From JAAELZ01 sp965223465 (GTDB lineage: Bacteria > Pseudomonadota > Gammaproteobacteria > Arenicellales > Poriferihabitantaceae), in assembly GCA_965223465.1 (NCBI GenBank), contig OZ245025.1, positions 1,550,001-1,614,000 of the forward strand: 64,000 nucleotides of DNA, read 5' to 3'. How positions within the stretch are numbered: position 1 is the stretch's first letter; each line of letters starts with the position of its first letter. Under the pieces are notes generated by a model. The model searched no databases and was not told the origin of the DNA. It worked only from the letters and a program-made list of their open reading frames with translations. The position numbers and the translations under genes are program-made. Positions 8,207-16,675 of this stretch are shown here, piece by piece.

Positions 8207-8623
8207 TTAAAACTCGTTCTCAACCAGCGGCTTAGCATCGGCCTGTGGTGTATGACATAGATTGCAAAAATGGCGTCTGGACGAAATTTTTTCAAGTTGG
8301 CTCCCATCACGTGCAACATAATGGCTCTGACCAATTTCGGGTGCCTTTTCCTTTTCGAAATTTTCCTTGCTGTGACATTTCATACAGGTATTTTCTTTTA
8401 AGGTAATGCGGTCTTTTTCAATTGAATGAGGAATGCTAGGGGGCTGCAATTCCCAAGACCGTTCAAACCCGCCATCCATTTTAATCTGTTCCTTTTTTTC
8501 TATCGCCTGCGCTGGTGCATCTAGATCATGTGCACCTCTCAGCGAAGCCACCTCTGCCTGCGCAAAAATGCCTTGCGAAAATAGCGCAGCGGCCATTAGG
8601 GTTGTTAATAGTATTTTTTTCAT
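8207..8623 (-). CDS. napB: Periplasmic nitrate reductase diheme cytochrome subunit
   Basis: The small subunit of the NapAB enzyme, relaying electrons from NapC to the NapA iron-sulfur cluster. It has 138 residues with a cleavable signal peptide ending near FAQA (residue 23). Two heme c sites are present: CMKCH (80-84) and CNLCH (120-124), with H66 and H101 as likely distal ligands. It lies 28 bases after napH. Confidence 0.95.
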   Translation of the reverse strand: MKKILLTTLMAAALFSQGIFAQAEVASLRGAHDLDAPAQAIEKKEQIKMDGGFERSWELQPPSIPHSIEKDRITLKENTCMKCHSKENFEKEKAPEIGQSHYVARDGSQLEKISSRRHFCNLCHTPQADAKPLVENEF

Positions 8624-8651
8624 CGGAGCCTCCGTTAGACTATTTCAATAA

Positions 8652-9548
8652 TTAATTTACTAAACGATGAGAAACTTTCTCATCAGCTAATTTTTTCTCA
8701 AAACGCGTACCAAATTCGAATACTGCCTCAGGGCAAATATCAATACATCGACCACAATTGGTGCAAACATTATCTAGCACCATGGGCGGTGTTGCAGGTG
8801 CGCTACCTTTAAGCACGGGTGGCAGGATCTGTGGTTCAGGGCACACGACAAAACACTCACCGCAATCATCACATTTGTCCCGCGCATCTGCCCGTACTCG
8901 AATCAAACTAAACTGGGATACCGCCGCGTAAAACGCCCCCACCGGGCATAGATGCCCACACCAACCACGCTTGCTGGCGGCAAAATCGAACATCAACAAG
9001 CCTATAATTAGCACCCAGCCTGCTCCCATCCCGAAGAAAATGCCTCGATGCAGTAAGGAGACAGGGTTGACTAGCTCATAAGCCAGGTTACCCGTCGCCG
9101 CCGCTACCAGCATCACAACCGCGAGTATCCAGTAGCGTGTATTACGCGGAAATACCAGCCCACCTTTAATGCCCAGTTTACGTCGCAACCAGAAAGACAA
9201 GTCTGTCACCAAATTGACCGGGCACACCCAGGAGCAAAACACCCGCCCACCGACCAACATATAAAACCCCAGTACAATGGCGGCCCCCAATGCTGCAGCA
9301 CTCGCTACACCCCAAAAGCCCGCTGCGAGCAGCTGGACAAACGTCATCGGATCGGTCAAAGGAATGGTATTGAACAATAAACTGGATGTTAGATTTCCTT
9401 TTAATATCCAAATGCCCGCCCAAGGCCCCAGCAAGAACAATAATAATATCGTGATCTGGCTGAAACGACGAAGCACCAGCCAACGATGCGCCTGCCACCA
9501 GCCTTTTTGGTGAATTGCATCCCGGCCAAGTACCGTATATTGGGACAT
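8652..9548 (-). CDS. napH: Membrane-bound ferredoxin-type quinol dehydrogenase subunit
   Basis: Part of the NapGH quinol-oxidising module that supplies electrons to periplasmic nitrate reduction. Four membrane segments carry CxxxCP motifs in cytoplasmic loops (CSWVCPVN and CGHLCPVGAF), followed by two 4Fe-4S motifs near the C-terminus (CDDCGECFVVCP and CTNCGRCIDICP). The length of 298 residues is typical. Its ATG directly abuts the napG stop codon, indicating co-translation. Confidence 0.95.
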   Translation of the reverse strand: MSQYTVLGRDAIHQKGWWQAHRWLVLRRFSQITILLLFLLGPWAGIWILKGNLTSSLLFNTIPLTDPMTFVQLLAAGFWGVASAAALGAAIVLGFYMLVGGRVFCSWVCPVNLVTDLSFWLRRKLGIKGGLVFPRNTRYWILAVVMLVAAATGNLAYELVNPVSLLHRGIFFGMGAGWVLIIGLLMFDFAASKRGWCGHLCPVGAFYAAVSQFSLIRVRADARDKCDDCGECFVVCPEPQILPPVLKGSAPATPPMVLDNVCTNCGRCIDICPEAVFEFGTRFEKKLADEKVSHRLVN

Positions 9549-10433
9549 CTACTTCACCCCCTGTAAACCTTTATTTAAGGTATCAAGCGGGTTGGCCGAA
9601 AAAGGTGCCTCTGCCTTTTGTGATTCCTCGATAATCAGGCCTTCGCCCTGTATCTCATATCGCACCCCTTCGGGTAAATTATATTGGTGCGGCGTATCCG
9701 GTGATACCAGGCTCTTGCCTGCTTGTTCCTTTTGCTCCCAACCAAGACGATAATGCTTCCCTATCTGACCCTTGGCCAATTTGAGCGGAAATATCTTAAT
9801 CGCCGCTTCATCGGTAATACACGCGCGTTCGCATAATCCACAGCCTGTACAAGCATCCGAATGCACTACCGGAATAAACAAAGCATGCTTGCCAGATCGC
9901 TGGTTGTGTCGGTATTCCAATGAAATCGCGTCACCACGAAGCGGGCAAACATTAAAGCACACCTCACAACGCAAGCCATGAAACGCGATGCAGGTTTCCT
10001 GATCGATGACGACCGCCAAACCCATTCTGGCATCGTTGATATTGGTCAGTGCATGATCCAGCGCACCGGTTGGGCAATTGGGCACACAGGGAATATCTTC
10101 ACACATCTCACAAGGTCCGCTGCGCGCGGTAAAATAAGGCGTACCAAGCGGCACATCCTCACCTGGTCGGGCTAATTTGAGGATGTCATACGGACAATCT
10201 TCGACACAAATACCACAGCGAGTGCAGGCCGCCAGAAAATCTTCCTCCGCCAACGCGCCTGGAGGTCGAATGGCAGCAGCCGGTAGCCCATTGGCACTTT
10301 TGGAATGCACGCCAATCGCTAGACCCACCAAACTCACGCTACACGCAGTTTTGGCGATATCCGCGATAAACCTTCGCCGAGATGGTGACGTTGGGTTTTC
10401 CGGCCCTGACGATTTATCTTGTACGGTAGACAT
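9549..10433 (-). CDS. napG: Periplasmic ferredoxin-type protein, partner of NapH
   Basis: A periplasmic protein with four 4Fe-4S clusters that accepts electrons from NapH. A twin-arginine signal (SRRRFIADIAKTA) starts about 18 residues from the chosen ATG at 10433. The reading frame stays open to a TTG at 10469, but the ATG gives a normal Tat leader. Cysteine groups include CTRCGICVEDCP, CEMCEDIPCVPNCP, CEVCFNVCP and CTGCGLCERAC. It lies between napA and napH. Confidence 0.95.
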   Translation of the reverse strand: MSTVQDKSSGPENPTSPSRRRFIADIAKTACSVSLVGLAIGVHSKSANGLPAAAIRPPGALAEEDFLAACTRCGICVEDCPYDILKLARPGEDVPLGTPYFTARSGPCEMCEDIPCVPNCPTGALDHALTNINDARMGLAVVIDQETCIAFHGLRCEVCFNVCPLRGDAISLEYRHNQRSGKHALFIPVVHSDACTGCGLCERACITDEAAIKIFPLKLAKGQIGKHYRLGWEQKEQAGKSLVSPDTPHQYNLPEGVRYEIQGEGLIIEESQKAEAPFSANPLDTLNKGLQGVK

Positions 10434-10503
10434 TTGCTTGCAATCCGCAGCAACCAGGCATCCGGGCAATACCCATTGGATATCGCCCGGTTATACCCAT
10501 TGC

Positions 10504-13068
10504 TTACGCTTTTACCACTTTACAGGCGCATTTTTTGTAGTCAGTTTCCTTGGATAAAGGATCCGTCTGGTCTAAGGTCAACTTGTTGGTTAAGCGACCC
10601 GCATCAAACCACGGGAAGAATACCAGGCCTTTAGGTGGTTTATTACGACCTCGGGTTTCAACCCTCGATAGCACCTCACCACGACGCGTCTGTATTTTAA
10701 TCTCAGCCCCATTGCGCAAACGTCGCGCTTTGGCATCATCTGGATGCATATACAACAAGGCATCAGGCACCGCACGGTAAAGTTCAGGGACACGGCGTGT
10801 CATTGAGCCCGAATGCCAGTGCTCTAGTACTCGGCCAGTACATAACCACAGATCATATTCTGCATCAGGCGGTTCAGCCGCTGGCTCATAAGGTGCGGTG
10901 ATGATATTCGCTTTACCATCTTTTTTGCCATAGAACTCAACGGTTTTTTCATCCCCTTTTACATGCGGATCGTAGCCGCCACGGAAACGCCACAAGGTTT
11001 CCTTGCCATCAATAACCGGCCAACGCAGACCGCGGGTTTTATGATAATCCTCAAACGGGGCCATTTCATGACCTTTTTTGGGGCCTTCATATTGAAAACG
11101 TCGATATTCTTCGAATAGGCCTTTTTGTACGTAAAAGCCAAATTCTTCCGACTCATCGTTGTCATACTGGTTGCCCCGATCATCCGTCACTTGAATTTTC
11201 GGGAACTGATCGATCTGACCGTTGGCATACAGAACATCGTACAGCGTTTTATCTGCGTACTCTGGCATCGCTGCAATCAGCGCTTCATCCCAGACGTCGG
11301 CAACTTTAACGTACTTGGAAAACTCCATGATCTGCCAAACATCTGATTTCGCCTCACCCGGTGCCTTGACTTGCTGGCGCCAGAATTGGGTGCGTCGTTC
11401 TGAATTACCATACGCACCTTCTTTCTCTGCCCACATCGCGGTGGGTAAAACCAGATCCGCGCCCATGGCAGAGACGGTTGGGTATGGGTCAGAAACGGTG
11501 ATAAAGTTATCTGGGTTACGCCAGCCCGGCCAGGATTCATCGTTAAAGTTTGCCGCTGCTTGCAGATTATTATTACACATGACCCAGAAAGTATTCATCT
11601 TGCTGTCTTTGAGCGCACGGTGCATGGCGACTGCATGAATCAGGGTTGGGCCCATTGGCTTACCGGTAATATCGGTTTGATCCGCATCGTCCATTTTGCC
11701 GTTGGCTCGTGGGATAGTACCTGCAGGCAGTTTCCAGATTTTCTCAGCAAATTTGCAATGCGCGTCACTCTTGGTAACCAAGTCTGCTGGCAGTCTGTGG
11801 GTAAATGTACCGACTTCACGTGCCGTACCACAAGCAGACGGTTGACCAGTCAGCGAAAACGGACCGTTTCCTGGTTCGGAGATTTTACCCATCAGCAAGT
11901 GAATGTTGTAGACCAGCGAGTTCATCCAGACGCCACGCGTATGTTGGTTAAAGCCCATAGTCCAGTAGGAAGATATCTTCTTCTCTGGATCCGCATACAA
12001 CTTGGCCAATCTTTCCAGATTTTCTTTTGGTACACCGGTCATTTCTACTGCTTTATCCAGCGTATACGGCGCAACGGATTCGGCATATTCTTCGAAGGTG
12101 ATCGGGCTTAGCTTGCCTTTATTTGGGTTCTTGGCAGCTTGTTGGCGTGGATCACTATCGCGCAGCCCATAGCCAATATCGGTTGGCGTTTTCTTGAAGT
12201 TACAGTGTGCGTCAATGAATTCTTGGTTGTACGCTTTATTTTGGATAATGTAGTTTGCAATGTAGTTACCAATAACCAGATCAGTTTGCGGATGAAACAC
12301 AATTGGGTTATCCGCTAGTTCAAAGCTGCGATGCTCAAACGTTGACAATACATGCACTTCGCAACCTGGTTTGGTCAGCCGGGTATCGGTAATGCGTGAC
12401 CACAAGATGGGGTGCATTTCCGCCATATTTGAGCCCCACAATACGAAAGCATCGGCATGTTCCATATCGTCATAGCAGCCCATTGGCTCGTCGATCCCGA
12501 AAGTACGCATAAATGCGCCCACCGCAGAGGCCATACAGTGGCGTGCATTTGGCTCTAAGCTATTAGAACGAAATCCCGCTTTGAGCAATTTCTGAGCGGC
12601 ATAGCCTTCCCAAACCGTCCACTGGCCAGATCCAAACATCCCAACGCCTTTTGGGCCCTTGGCTTTGCGTGCTGCCACCCACTTTTCTGCCATGGTCTTA
12701 AACGCTTCGTCCCAGGAAACTTCAGTAAACTCACCGTTTTTATCGTACTTACCCCCTGTTTTACGCAGTAAAGGCTTGGTTAAGCGGTCTTTACCGTACA
12801 TGACCTTGGTCAGAAAATATCCTTTGATACAATTCAGGCCTTTATTTACCGGGGCATCAGGATCACCCTGAGTTGCCACCACTTTGCCTTCTTTCACACC
12901 CACTAATACAGAACAGCCCGTACCACAGAAACGGCAGGCTGTTTTATCCCAGCGTATGTCTTTGTCTTCCTCAGCTGCCATTACCTGGACGGGTAAGCTG
13001 ACACCTGCTGCGGCCGCCGCTGCAGCGGTAGCCTGGGTTTTAATAAATTCTCGTCTACTTAACTTCAT
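10504..13068 (-). CDS. napA: Periplasmic nitrate reductase, catalytic molybdenum subunit
   Basis: Reduces nitrate to nitrite in the periplasm using Mo-bis-MGD and one 4Fe-4S cluster. The 854-residue length fits the gammaproteobacterial NapA. A Tat leader is present (SRREFIKT). The cluster ligands are C45, C48, C52 and C80 (CRFCGTGC ... NCIKG), and the molybdenum ligand is C178 in NARHCMAS. The C-terminal pterin-binding domain carries the expected TGRVLEHWHSG segment. napD precedes it and napG follows. The MoaC and MoeA genes at 49.3-51.0 kb would contribute to its cofactor. Confidence 0.98.
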   Translation of the reverse strand: MKLSRREFIKTQATAAAAAAAGVSLPVQVMAAEEDKDIRWDKTACRFCGTGCSVLVGVKEGKVVATQGDPDAPVNKGLNCIKGYFLTKVMYGKDRLTKPLLRKTGGKYDKNGEFTEVSWDEAFKTMAEKWVAARKAKGPKGVGMFGSGQWTVWEGYAAQKLLKAGFRSNSLEPNARHCMASAVGAFMRTFGIDEPMGCYDDMEHADAFVLWGSNMAEMHPILWSRITDTRLTKPGCEVHVLSTFEHRSFELADNPIVFHPQTDLVIGNYIANYIIQNKAYNQEFIDAHCNFKKTPTDIGYGLRDSDPRQQAAKNPNKGKLSPITFEEYAESVAPYTLDKAVEMTGVPKENLERLAKLYADPEKKISSYWTMGFNQHTRGVWMNSLVYNIHLLMGKISEPGNGPFSLTGQPSACGTAREVGTFTHRLPADLVTKSDAHCKFAEKIWKLPAGTIPRANGKMDDADQTDITGKPMGPTLIHAVAMHRALKDSKMNTFWVMCNNNLQAAANFNDESWPGWRNPDNFITVSDPYPTVSAMGADLVLPTAMWAEKEGAYGNSERRTQFWRQQVKAPGEAKSDVWQIMEFSKYVKVADVWDEALIAAMPEYADKTLYDVLYANGQIDQFPKIQVTDDRGNQYDNDESEEFGFYVQKGLFEEYRRFQYEGPKKGHEMAPFEDYHKTRGLRWPVIDGKETLWRFRGGYDPHVKGDEKTVEFYGKKDGKANIITAPYEPAAEPPDAEYDLWLCTGRVLEHWHSGSMTRRVPELYRAVPDALLYMHPDDAKARRLRNGAEIKIQTRRGEVLSRVETRGRNKPPKGLVFFPWFDAGRLTNKLTLDQTDPLSKETDYKKCACKVVKA

Positions 13069-13114
13069 TGAATATCCTCCGTAGGATTCGAAAGGTTGGG
13101 CTATGAATGGCGAA

Positions 13115-13381
13115 TTAGCTATCCATCACTAGCGTGTCTTTGGGTTGATCATCATCTTCAAAATACTCATAGATCAAGGAGGTATTCAGCACCCCATCGA
13201 TCTGGTTCATGCTCATCATGATATCGGCAACCACCTGTCTTTCAGGGTGATCAATCAATACCACTAATTTTCCCAACTCATCGCGGGCGCGCACTTCTAC
13301 GCCCTCCATCTCGTCAAGAGATTGTTGAACTGGGTCTAGGTTTTCCGGTCGTGAATGCACAATCAGGCTGCAAATTGACAT
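13115..13381 (-). CDS. napD: NapA Tat-signal-binding chaperone
   Basis: A small cytoplasmic ferredoxin-fold chaperone (88 residues) that binds the NapA twin-arginine leader and delays export until the cofactor is inserted. It begins with the typical CSLIVHSRPENL and includes the conserved GVEVRARDELGKLVVLID stretch. It lies three bases after napF and 46 bases before napA. Confidence 0.93.
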   Translation of the reverse strand: MSICSLIVHSRPENLDPVQQSLDEMEGVEVRARDELGKLVVLIDHPERQVVADIMMSMNQIDGVLNTSLIYEYFEDDDQPKDTLVMDS

Positions 13382-13384
13382 GGT

Positions 13385-13915
13385 TTAGTTCTCTATACTG
13401 CGATTATTCATTTCAATGGCGCCGCTTGGACAAGGTGCGATACATGCACCGCAACCCGTGCAGCTTTCAGGGTCGAGTTCGGGGTTTGAAAACCCACCCA
13501 CCATCAGCTGAAAGCTGATCGCTTTTGCGTCGCAGCAATCTGCACACGTACGGCACATCACCCCTTTATAGGCAAGACATTGGCTATTGATTTGAGCATA
13601 ATATTGCCAAGGTTCTTGCTGCTCGTAATACAGTGCCTGTGGCTCACATACTGCCTCGCATTCGCCACAAAAAGTACACTCCCCGCGTTGAAAATTAACT
13701 TCAGGGTAGCCCTTTTCGCCCACGCGTAAAATGTTTTCGGGACAGGCGGTAACACACTTGCTGCATTGGTCGCAGGCTTTGAAAAATGCATCCCCTGCCA
13801 GCGCCCAGGGAGGCTTAACGATATCTGCAACCCCGCGCCAGTTTCCGCGCAGAAACTGCGCTCGACTGACCGAGCTTTCATTTGATGTGCCTGCCCTGAA
13901 CAACCTTAGTGCCAC
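13385..13915 (-). CDS. napF: Cytoplasmic ferredoxin-type maturation protein of periplasmic nitrate reductase
   Basis: First gene of the nap operon. NapF is a cytoplasmic iron-sulfur protein believed to help assemble the NapA cluster. The 176 residues hold three 4Fe-4S motifs (CDQCSKCVTACP, CTFCGECEAVC, CTGCGACIAPCP) plus a further cysteine group CRTCADCC. The start is GTG with no strong ribosome-binding sequence; no ATG is available in frame, so the exact start is uncertain. An FNR-type promoter lies just upstream. Confidence 0.92.
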   Translation of the reverse strand: MALRLFRAGTSNESSVSRAQFLRGNWRGVADIVKPPWALAGDAFFKACDQCSKCVTACPENILRVGEKGYPEVNFQRGECTFCGECEAVCEPQALYYEQQEPWQYYAQINSQCLAYKGVMCRTCADCCDAKAISFQLMVGGFSNPELDPESCTGCGACIAPCPSGAIEMNNRSIEN

Positions 13916-13960
13916 GCTATGAATTGATTTTTCTATTGAAACATTAGTTAACTAATGACA

Positions 13961-14002
13961 ATTAAATCAGGGTTTCATGATAAACGCATTGATGCAGATC
14001 AA
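13961..14002 (-). promoter_or_regulatory. FNR-activated promoter of the nap operon
   Basis: A perfect FNR/ANR palindrome TTGAT-GCAG-ATCAA occupies 13989-14002. On the - strand a -10 hexamer TTTAAT (five of six bases of TATAAT) covers 13966-13961, which is 32 bases from the palindrome centre. This is the spacing of a class II FNR promoter (site at -41.5). It predicts transcription starting near 13954, about 39 bases before the napF GTG. Confidence 0.85.
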
Positions 14003-14101
14003 AGTGAGAATAAAGGCGCAATATAATGGCCTCTATTGCGCGCGGTACGTTCCCGACAAGGGCCTAGGTCAGCACTAAATTCTCGTAACGAAAACGTGCG
14101 A

Positions 14102-15277
14102 TCAATCATCTTGTACCGACAAAAAAGTCAAGATGTCGTCAATTTCCTGATCACCAAATTGCTGAAAAATTTGCGCATCTTTAGGGTCGTCATGGACGCG
14201 CTCTGCTTTACGAAACCCATCAATTTGGCGCTTCAAGTAGAGACTGTGTTGCCCAGTTAGAAGTGGAATCTTACCATCTTGACTGCCTTCGCCCCGCTCG
14301 CCATGGCAGGTCGCGCATTCCTTTTGATAAGCAAGTGTCCCTGCAGCAAGATTGCCTGAAAACCGAGCAATGTTCATGACTGCCCTACTCTCCTCCAATC
14401 GACCTAGCGCATCAAAGGTATTATCCTGTGTTTCGGTCTCTTCAATCGCTTCCAATTTGGTGGGTAGTTCAATACTGGAGATATAAGCGGCGATAGCGTG
14501 AATGTCTTCTTCGGGTAATTCGCGGTCATTGGTGTAGGGTACCATCGGAATATTCAGCCGCTCTCTGGCTTTGAAATGGTTGAGCTGTTTGATTAGGTAT
14601 TGCGTACTCATTCCTGCCAAGCGTGGGTATTCACCATCGATGCTACCTTCCGCATTCTCGCCATGACACCCCGCACAGGTTTGATTAATCTCTTCCCCGT
14701 ATTCCATATCTTCTTCTGAAACCAGCTCTAGGGCCAAAGTCTCGCGCTCGGGAAGTTGATGTGCAATGCCCTGGTGGCAATCAATACAAGTTTTTCCTTG
14801 GCTTGCGCCGTCATCATGAATACGCGCTGCAAACCGGGCCTGCCCAGCCATATCCATGCTCGAAAAAAGATGACAATTTCGACATTCTCTGGAATCAGAT
14901 TCCCGCATGGAAAGCCAGACCCGCTCTGCCAGATAAGCGCGCCTGGCTTCAAATTTCTCGGGGGTAGCAATGGTCCCGACCAGCCAGTGATAAACCTCTG
15001 CGGAAGCCTTGATTTTACGCACAAGTTTTGGCACCCATTGCTTGGGAACGTGACAATCAGAACAAACCGCGCGGACGCCCGAAGGATTGCTTGCGTGTAC
15101 CGAATGCTTATATTCCTGATATACCGTACTTTCCATTTCGTGACAGGAAATACAAAACTCAAGCGTATTGGTCGCTTCCATGCCAGTATTAAACCCACCC
15201 CATAAAATCACACCGAGCAAAATAAATAGCAGGCCTTTTTGATAGCTGTAGTAACGGGGCTTTTTCTCTTTGGCCAT
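14102..15277 (-). CDS. Hexaheme fusion: NapC/NirT cytochrome plus c4-like diheme cytochrome
   Basis: A 391-residue membrane-anchored multiheme protein. Residues 1-180 repeat the NapC plan: one N-terminal helix and hemes at 42-46 (CISCH), 72-76 (CSDCH), 132-136 (CRNCH) and 164-168 (CIDCH). Residues about 190-391 form two class I cytochrome c domains with CAGCH (201-205) and CATCH (321-325), each followed by GExxEGSxDG and a Y-L-hydrophobic helix as in cytochrome c4/c553. The protein can therefore oxidise quinol and carry its own electron-exit module. Its partner may be the oxidase or NO reductase CuA domain, or a nitrite/NO-reducing enzyme outside the window. It is not part of the nap transcript and has its own FNR-like upstream site. 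Confidence 0.9.
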   Translation of the reverse strand: MAKEKKPRYYSYQKGLLFILLGVILWGGFNTGMEATNTLEFCISCHEMESTVYQEYKHSVHASNPSGVRAVCSDCHVPKQWVPKLVRKIKASAEVYHWLVGTIATPEKFEARRAYLAERVWLSMRESDSRECRNCHLFSSMDMAGQARFAARIHDDGASQGKTCIDCHQGIAHQLPERETLALELVSEEDMEYGEEINQTCAGCHGENAEGSIDGEYPRLAGMSTQYLIKQLNHFKARERLNIPMVPYTNDRELPEEDIHAIAAYISSIELPTKLEAIEETETQDNTFDALGRLEESRAVMNIARFSGNLAAGTLAYQKECATCHGERGEGSQDGKIPLLTGQHSLYLKRQIDGFRKAERVHDDPKDAQIFQQFGDQEIDDILTFLSVQDD

Positions 15278-15361
15278 GTATCTATTATATAAACTATTGC
15301 GCGCGTAATGCTCGAATACGTCAGATGCTTGCGAGTGTGCGCAGCATTCGATACCGGTTCA

Positions 15362-15375
15362 TTGATGCAAATCAA
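15362..15375. promoter_or_regulatory. Perfect FNR-type palindrome in a divergent intergenic region
   Basis: TTGAT-GCAA-ATCAA matches the FNR/ANR consensus in both half sites. It lies 85 bases before the ATG of the hexaheme cytochrome (- strand) and 36 bases before the ATG of the YtkA-like gene (+ strand). The - direction gives a normal leader (predicted start near 15327). In the + direction the site may be too close to the start codon for activation, so it could repress or act from one side only. Confidence 0.75.
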
Positions 15376-15411
15376 TGCTATTATCACCAGCCGTTTAATA
15401 AGCTACCAATT

Positions 15412-15891
15412 ATGCCCATCGACAATAAATCAATGGCCCTTGGCGGGCTGATTCTACTGCTTGGGCTGGCTGCTGGCTACACACTGAGTCATTCACCGAA
15501 AAACGACTTTGTAAACCCGGATTTGGCCCTCTCGATTGACCCCGATTGTACGTTGAATGAGGCCAGCTGCGTAACCACTCTAACGGATGATAGCGCGCTT
15601 GAATTCAAAATCGAGCCGCGCCCGATCCAGGGCATTTCTCCGCTGGTCTTTTCTATTTCCGCGCCAAATTTGGAGATAAAGCAGGCGGTGATAGACCTAT
15701 CCGGCATCGATATGAATATGGGAAGCTATCGCTTCGAATTTAAACCAAAGGGGGATAATTTGTACGCTGCGAACGGCAACCTGCCCGTCTGTGTTCGCGG
15801 ACAAATGTTATGGCAGGCAGACATTTGGCTGGAGACCAAACAAAAAGGCTTGGTCAAAGTCCCTTATATATTTAGCGTCGTCAAACCTTAA
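15412..15891 (+). CDS. Membrane-anchored periplasmic protein resembling FixH/YtkA-like domains
   Basis: A 159-residue protein with a hydrophobic anchor at about residues 9-24 and a beta-rich periplasmic domain. The pattern IDMNMG (M101, M103) followed later by LPVCVRGQMLWQ (C127) resembles the YtkA/FixH-like fold found beside copper-oxidase assembly genes; this match is by eye. Cysteines 46 and 53 may form a disulfide. I start at the ATG at 15412, which gives a clean N-terminal anchor; the frame is open further upstream but overlaps the FNR-type site. It is convergent with the SCO gene. A role in copper handling is inferred. Confidence 0.65.
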   Translation: MPIDNKSMALGGLILLLGLAAGYTLSHSPKNDFVNPDLALSIDPDCTLNEASCVTTLTDDSALEFKIEPRPIQGISPLVFSISAPNLEIKQAVIDLSGIDMNMGSYRFEFKPKGDNLYAANGNLPVCVRGQMLWQADIWLETKQKGLVKVPYIFSVVKP

Positions 15892-15932
15892 GGCGTTTGC
15901 TTTATCCCACAAGACACTCATTCTACTTTTAG

Positions 15933-16577
15933 CTAAAGATGTGCACGAATCACCTGGTTGATCGAGTCAGGTAAGGCGCCATGCGGCAGGACTGCTTGGA
16001 CCTTACCGTTTTTTCCCACCACCACCGTTTGCGAGCTGTGATCCACCACATACCCTGATTTGAATCCCTTATTCTTGCCCGACTGAATCACTGCCTGATT
16101 ATGATCTTGCGGAATATCTTCATCTTTATCGACAATGCGGTAAAACGCGCCATAGCGTTTGACGATATCGTCTATTTGAGTCTTGCTGCCCGTCAAGCCG
16201 AGCATATCTGGATGAAAAAAAGCGGTATATTCCGCCAACCGCTCAACCGTATCGCGCGCTGGATCAACACTAATGAAAATAGCTTGAACCTGCGCCCGCT
16301 CCTCGTCGGTCAATTCGCTTAACGCCGCGCTGGTCAGTGCCAGAGATGTCGGACAGATATCCGGACAATAACTATAGCCAAAATAGATAAGTATGATTTT
16401 GCCGGTTAAATCTTTCAGCGCAACCTCACCTTTGGCAGACTGTAGGCTGAAATCTCCGCCAGGTGGCATTGGCGCATATTGATCGAGTTGTAGCATTGAT
16501 TTGTTTTGGGCGATCAGATAGCCTGCCAGCAAGGCAACAATAAACAGTGCACTAAATACAATTACATTTCTTTTCAT
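15933..16577 (-). CDS. SCO1/SenC family copper chaperone
   Basis: The second SCO protein of the window, 214 residues, with one N-terminal membrane anchor (residues 5-22) and a periplasmic thioredoxin fold. The copper ligands are C71 and C75 in SYCPDICPTS and H182 in YVVDHSSQ. This is the classical N-anchored form, unlike the C-anchored paralogue at 3208-4044. It is divergent from the RegB kinase gene, with 98 bases between them, as often seen for senC and regBA in proteobacteria. Confidence 0.93.
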   Translation of the reverse strand: MKRNVIVFSALFIVALLAGYLIAQNKSMLQLDQYAPMPPGGDFSLQSAKGEVALKDLTGKIILIYFGYSYCPDICPTSLALTSAALSELTDEERAQVQAIFISVDPARDTVERLAEYTAFFHPDMLGLTGSKTQIDDIVKRYGAFYRIVDKDEDIPQDHNQAVIQSGKNKGFKSGYVVDHSSQTVVVGKNGKVQAVLPHGALPDSINQVIRAHL

Positions 16578-16675
16578 AGGCGTACTCTAGCACCGATTGG
16601 TTGAAGCGTTGCTCACTACCTAGTGTGGCATAGTGTCGCACCCCCTGGTTTACCAGCAAATGCTAACATCGAAAT

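Noticed and set aside
10434..10469. Upstream TTG start for napG
   Set aside because: It adds 12 residues before a complete Tat leader; the ATG at 10433 gives the normal signal peptide length.
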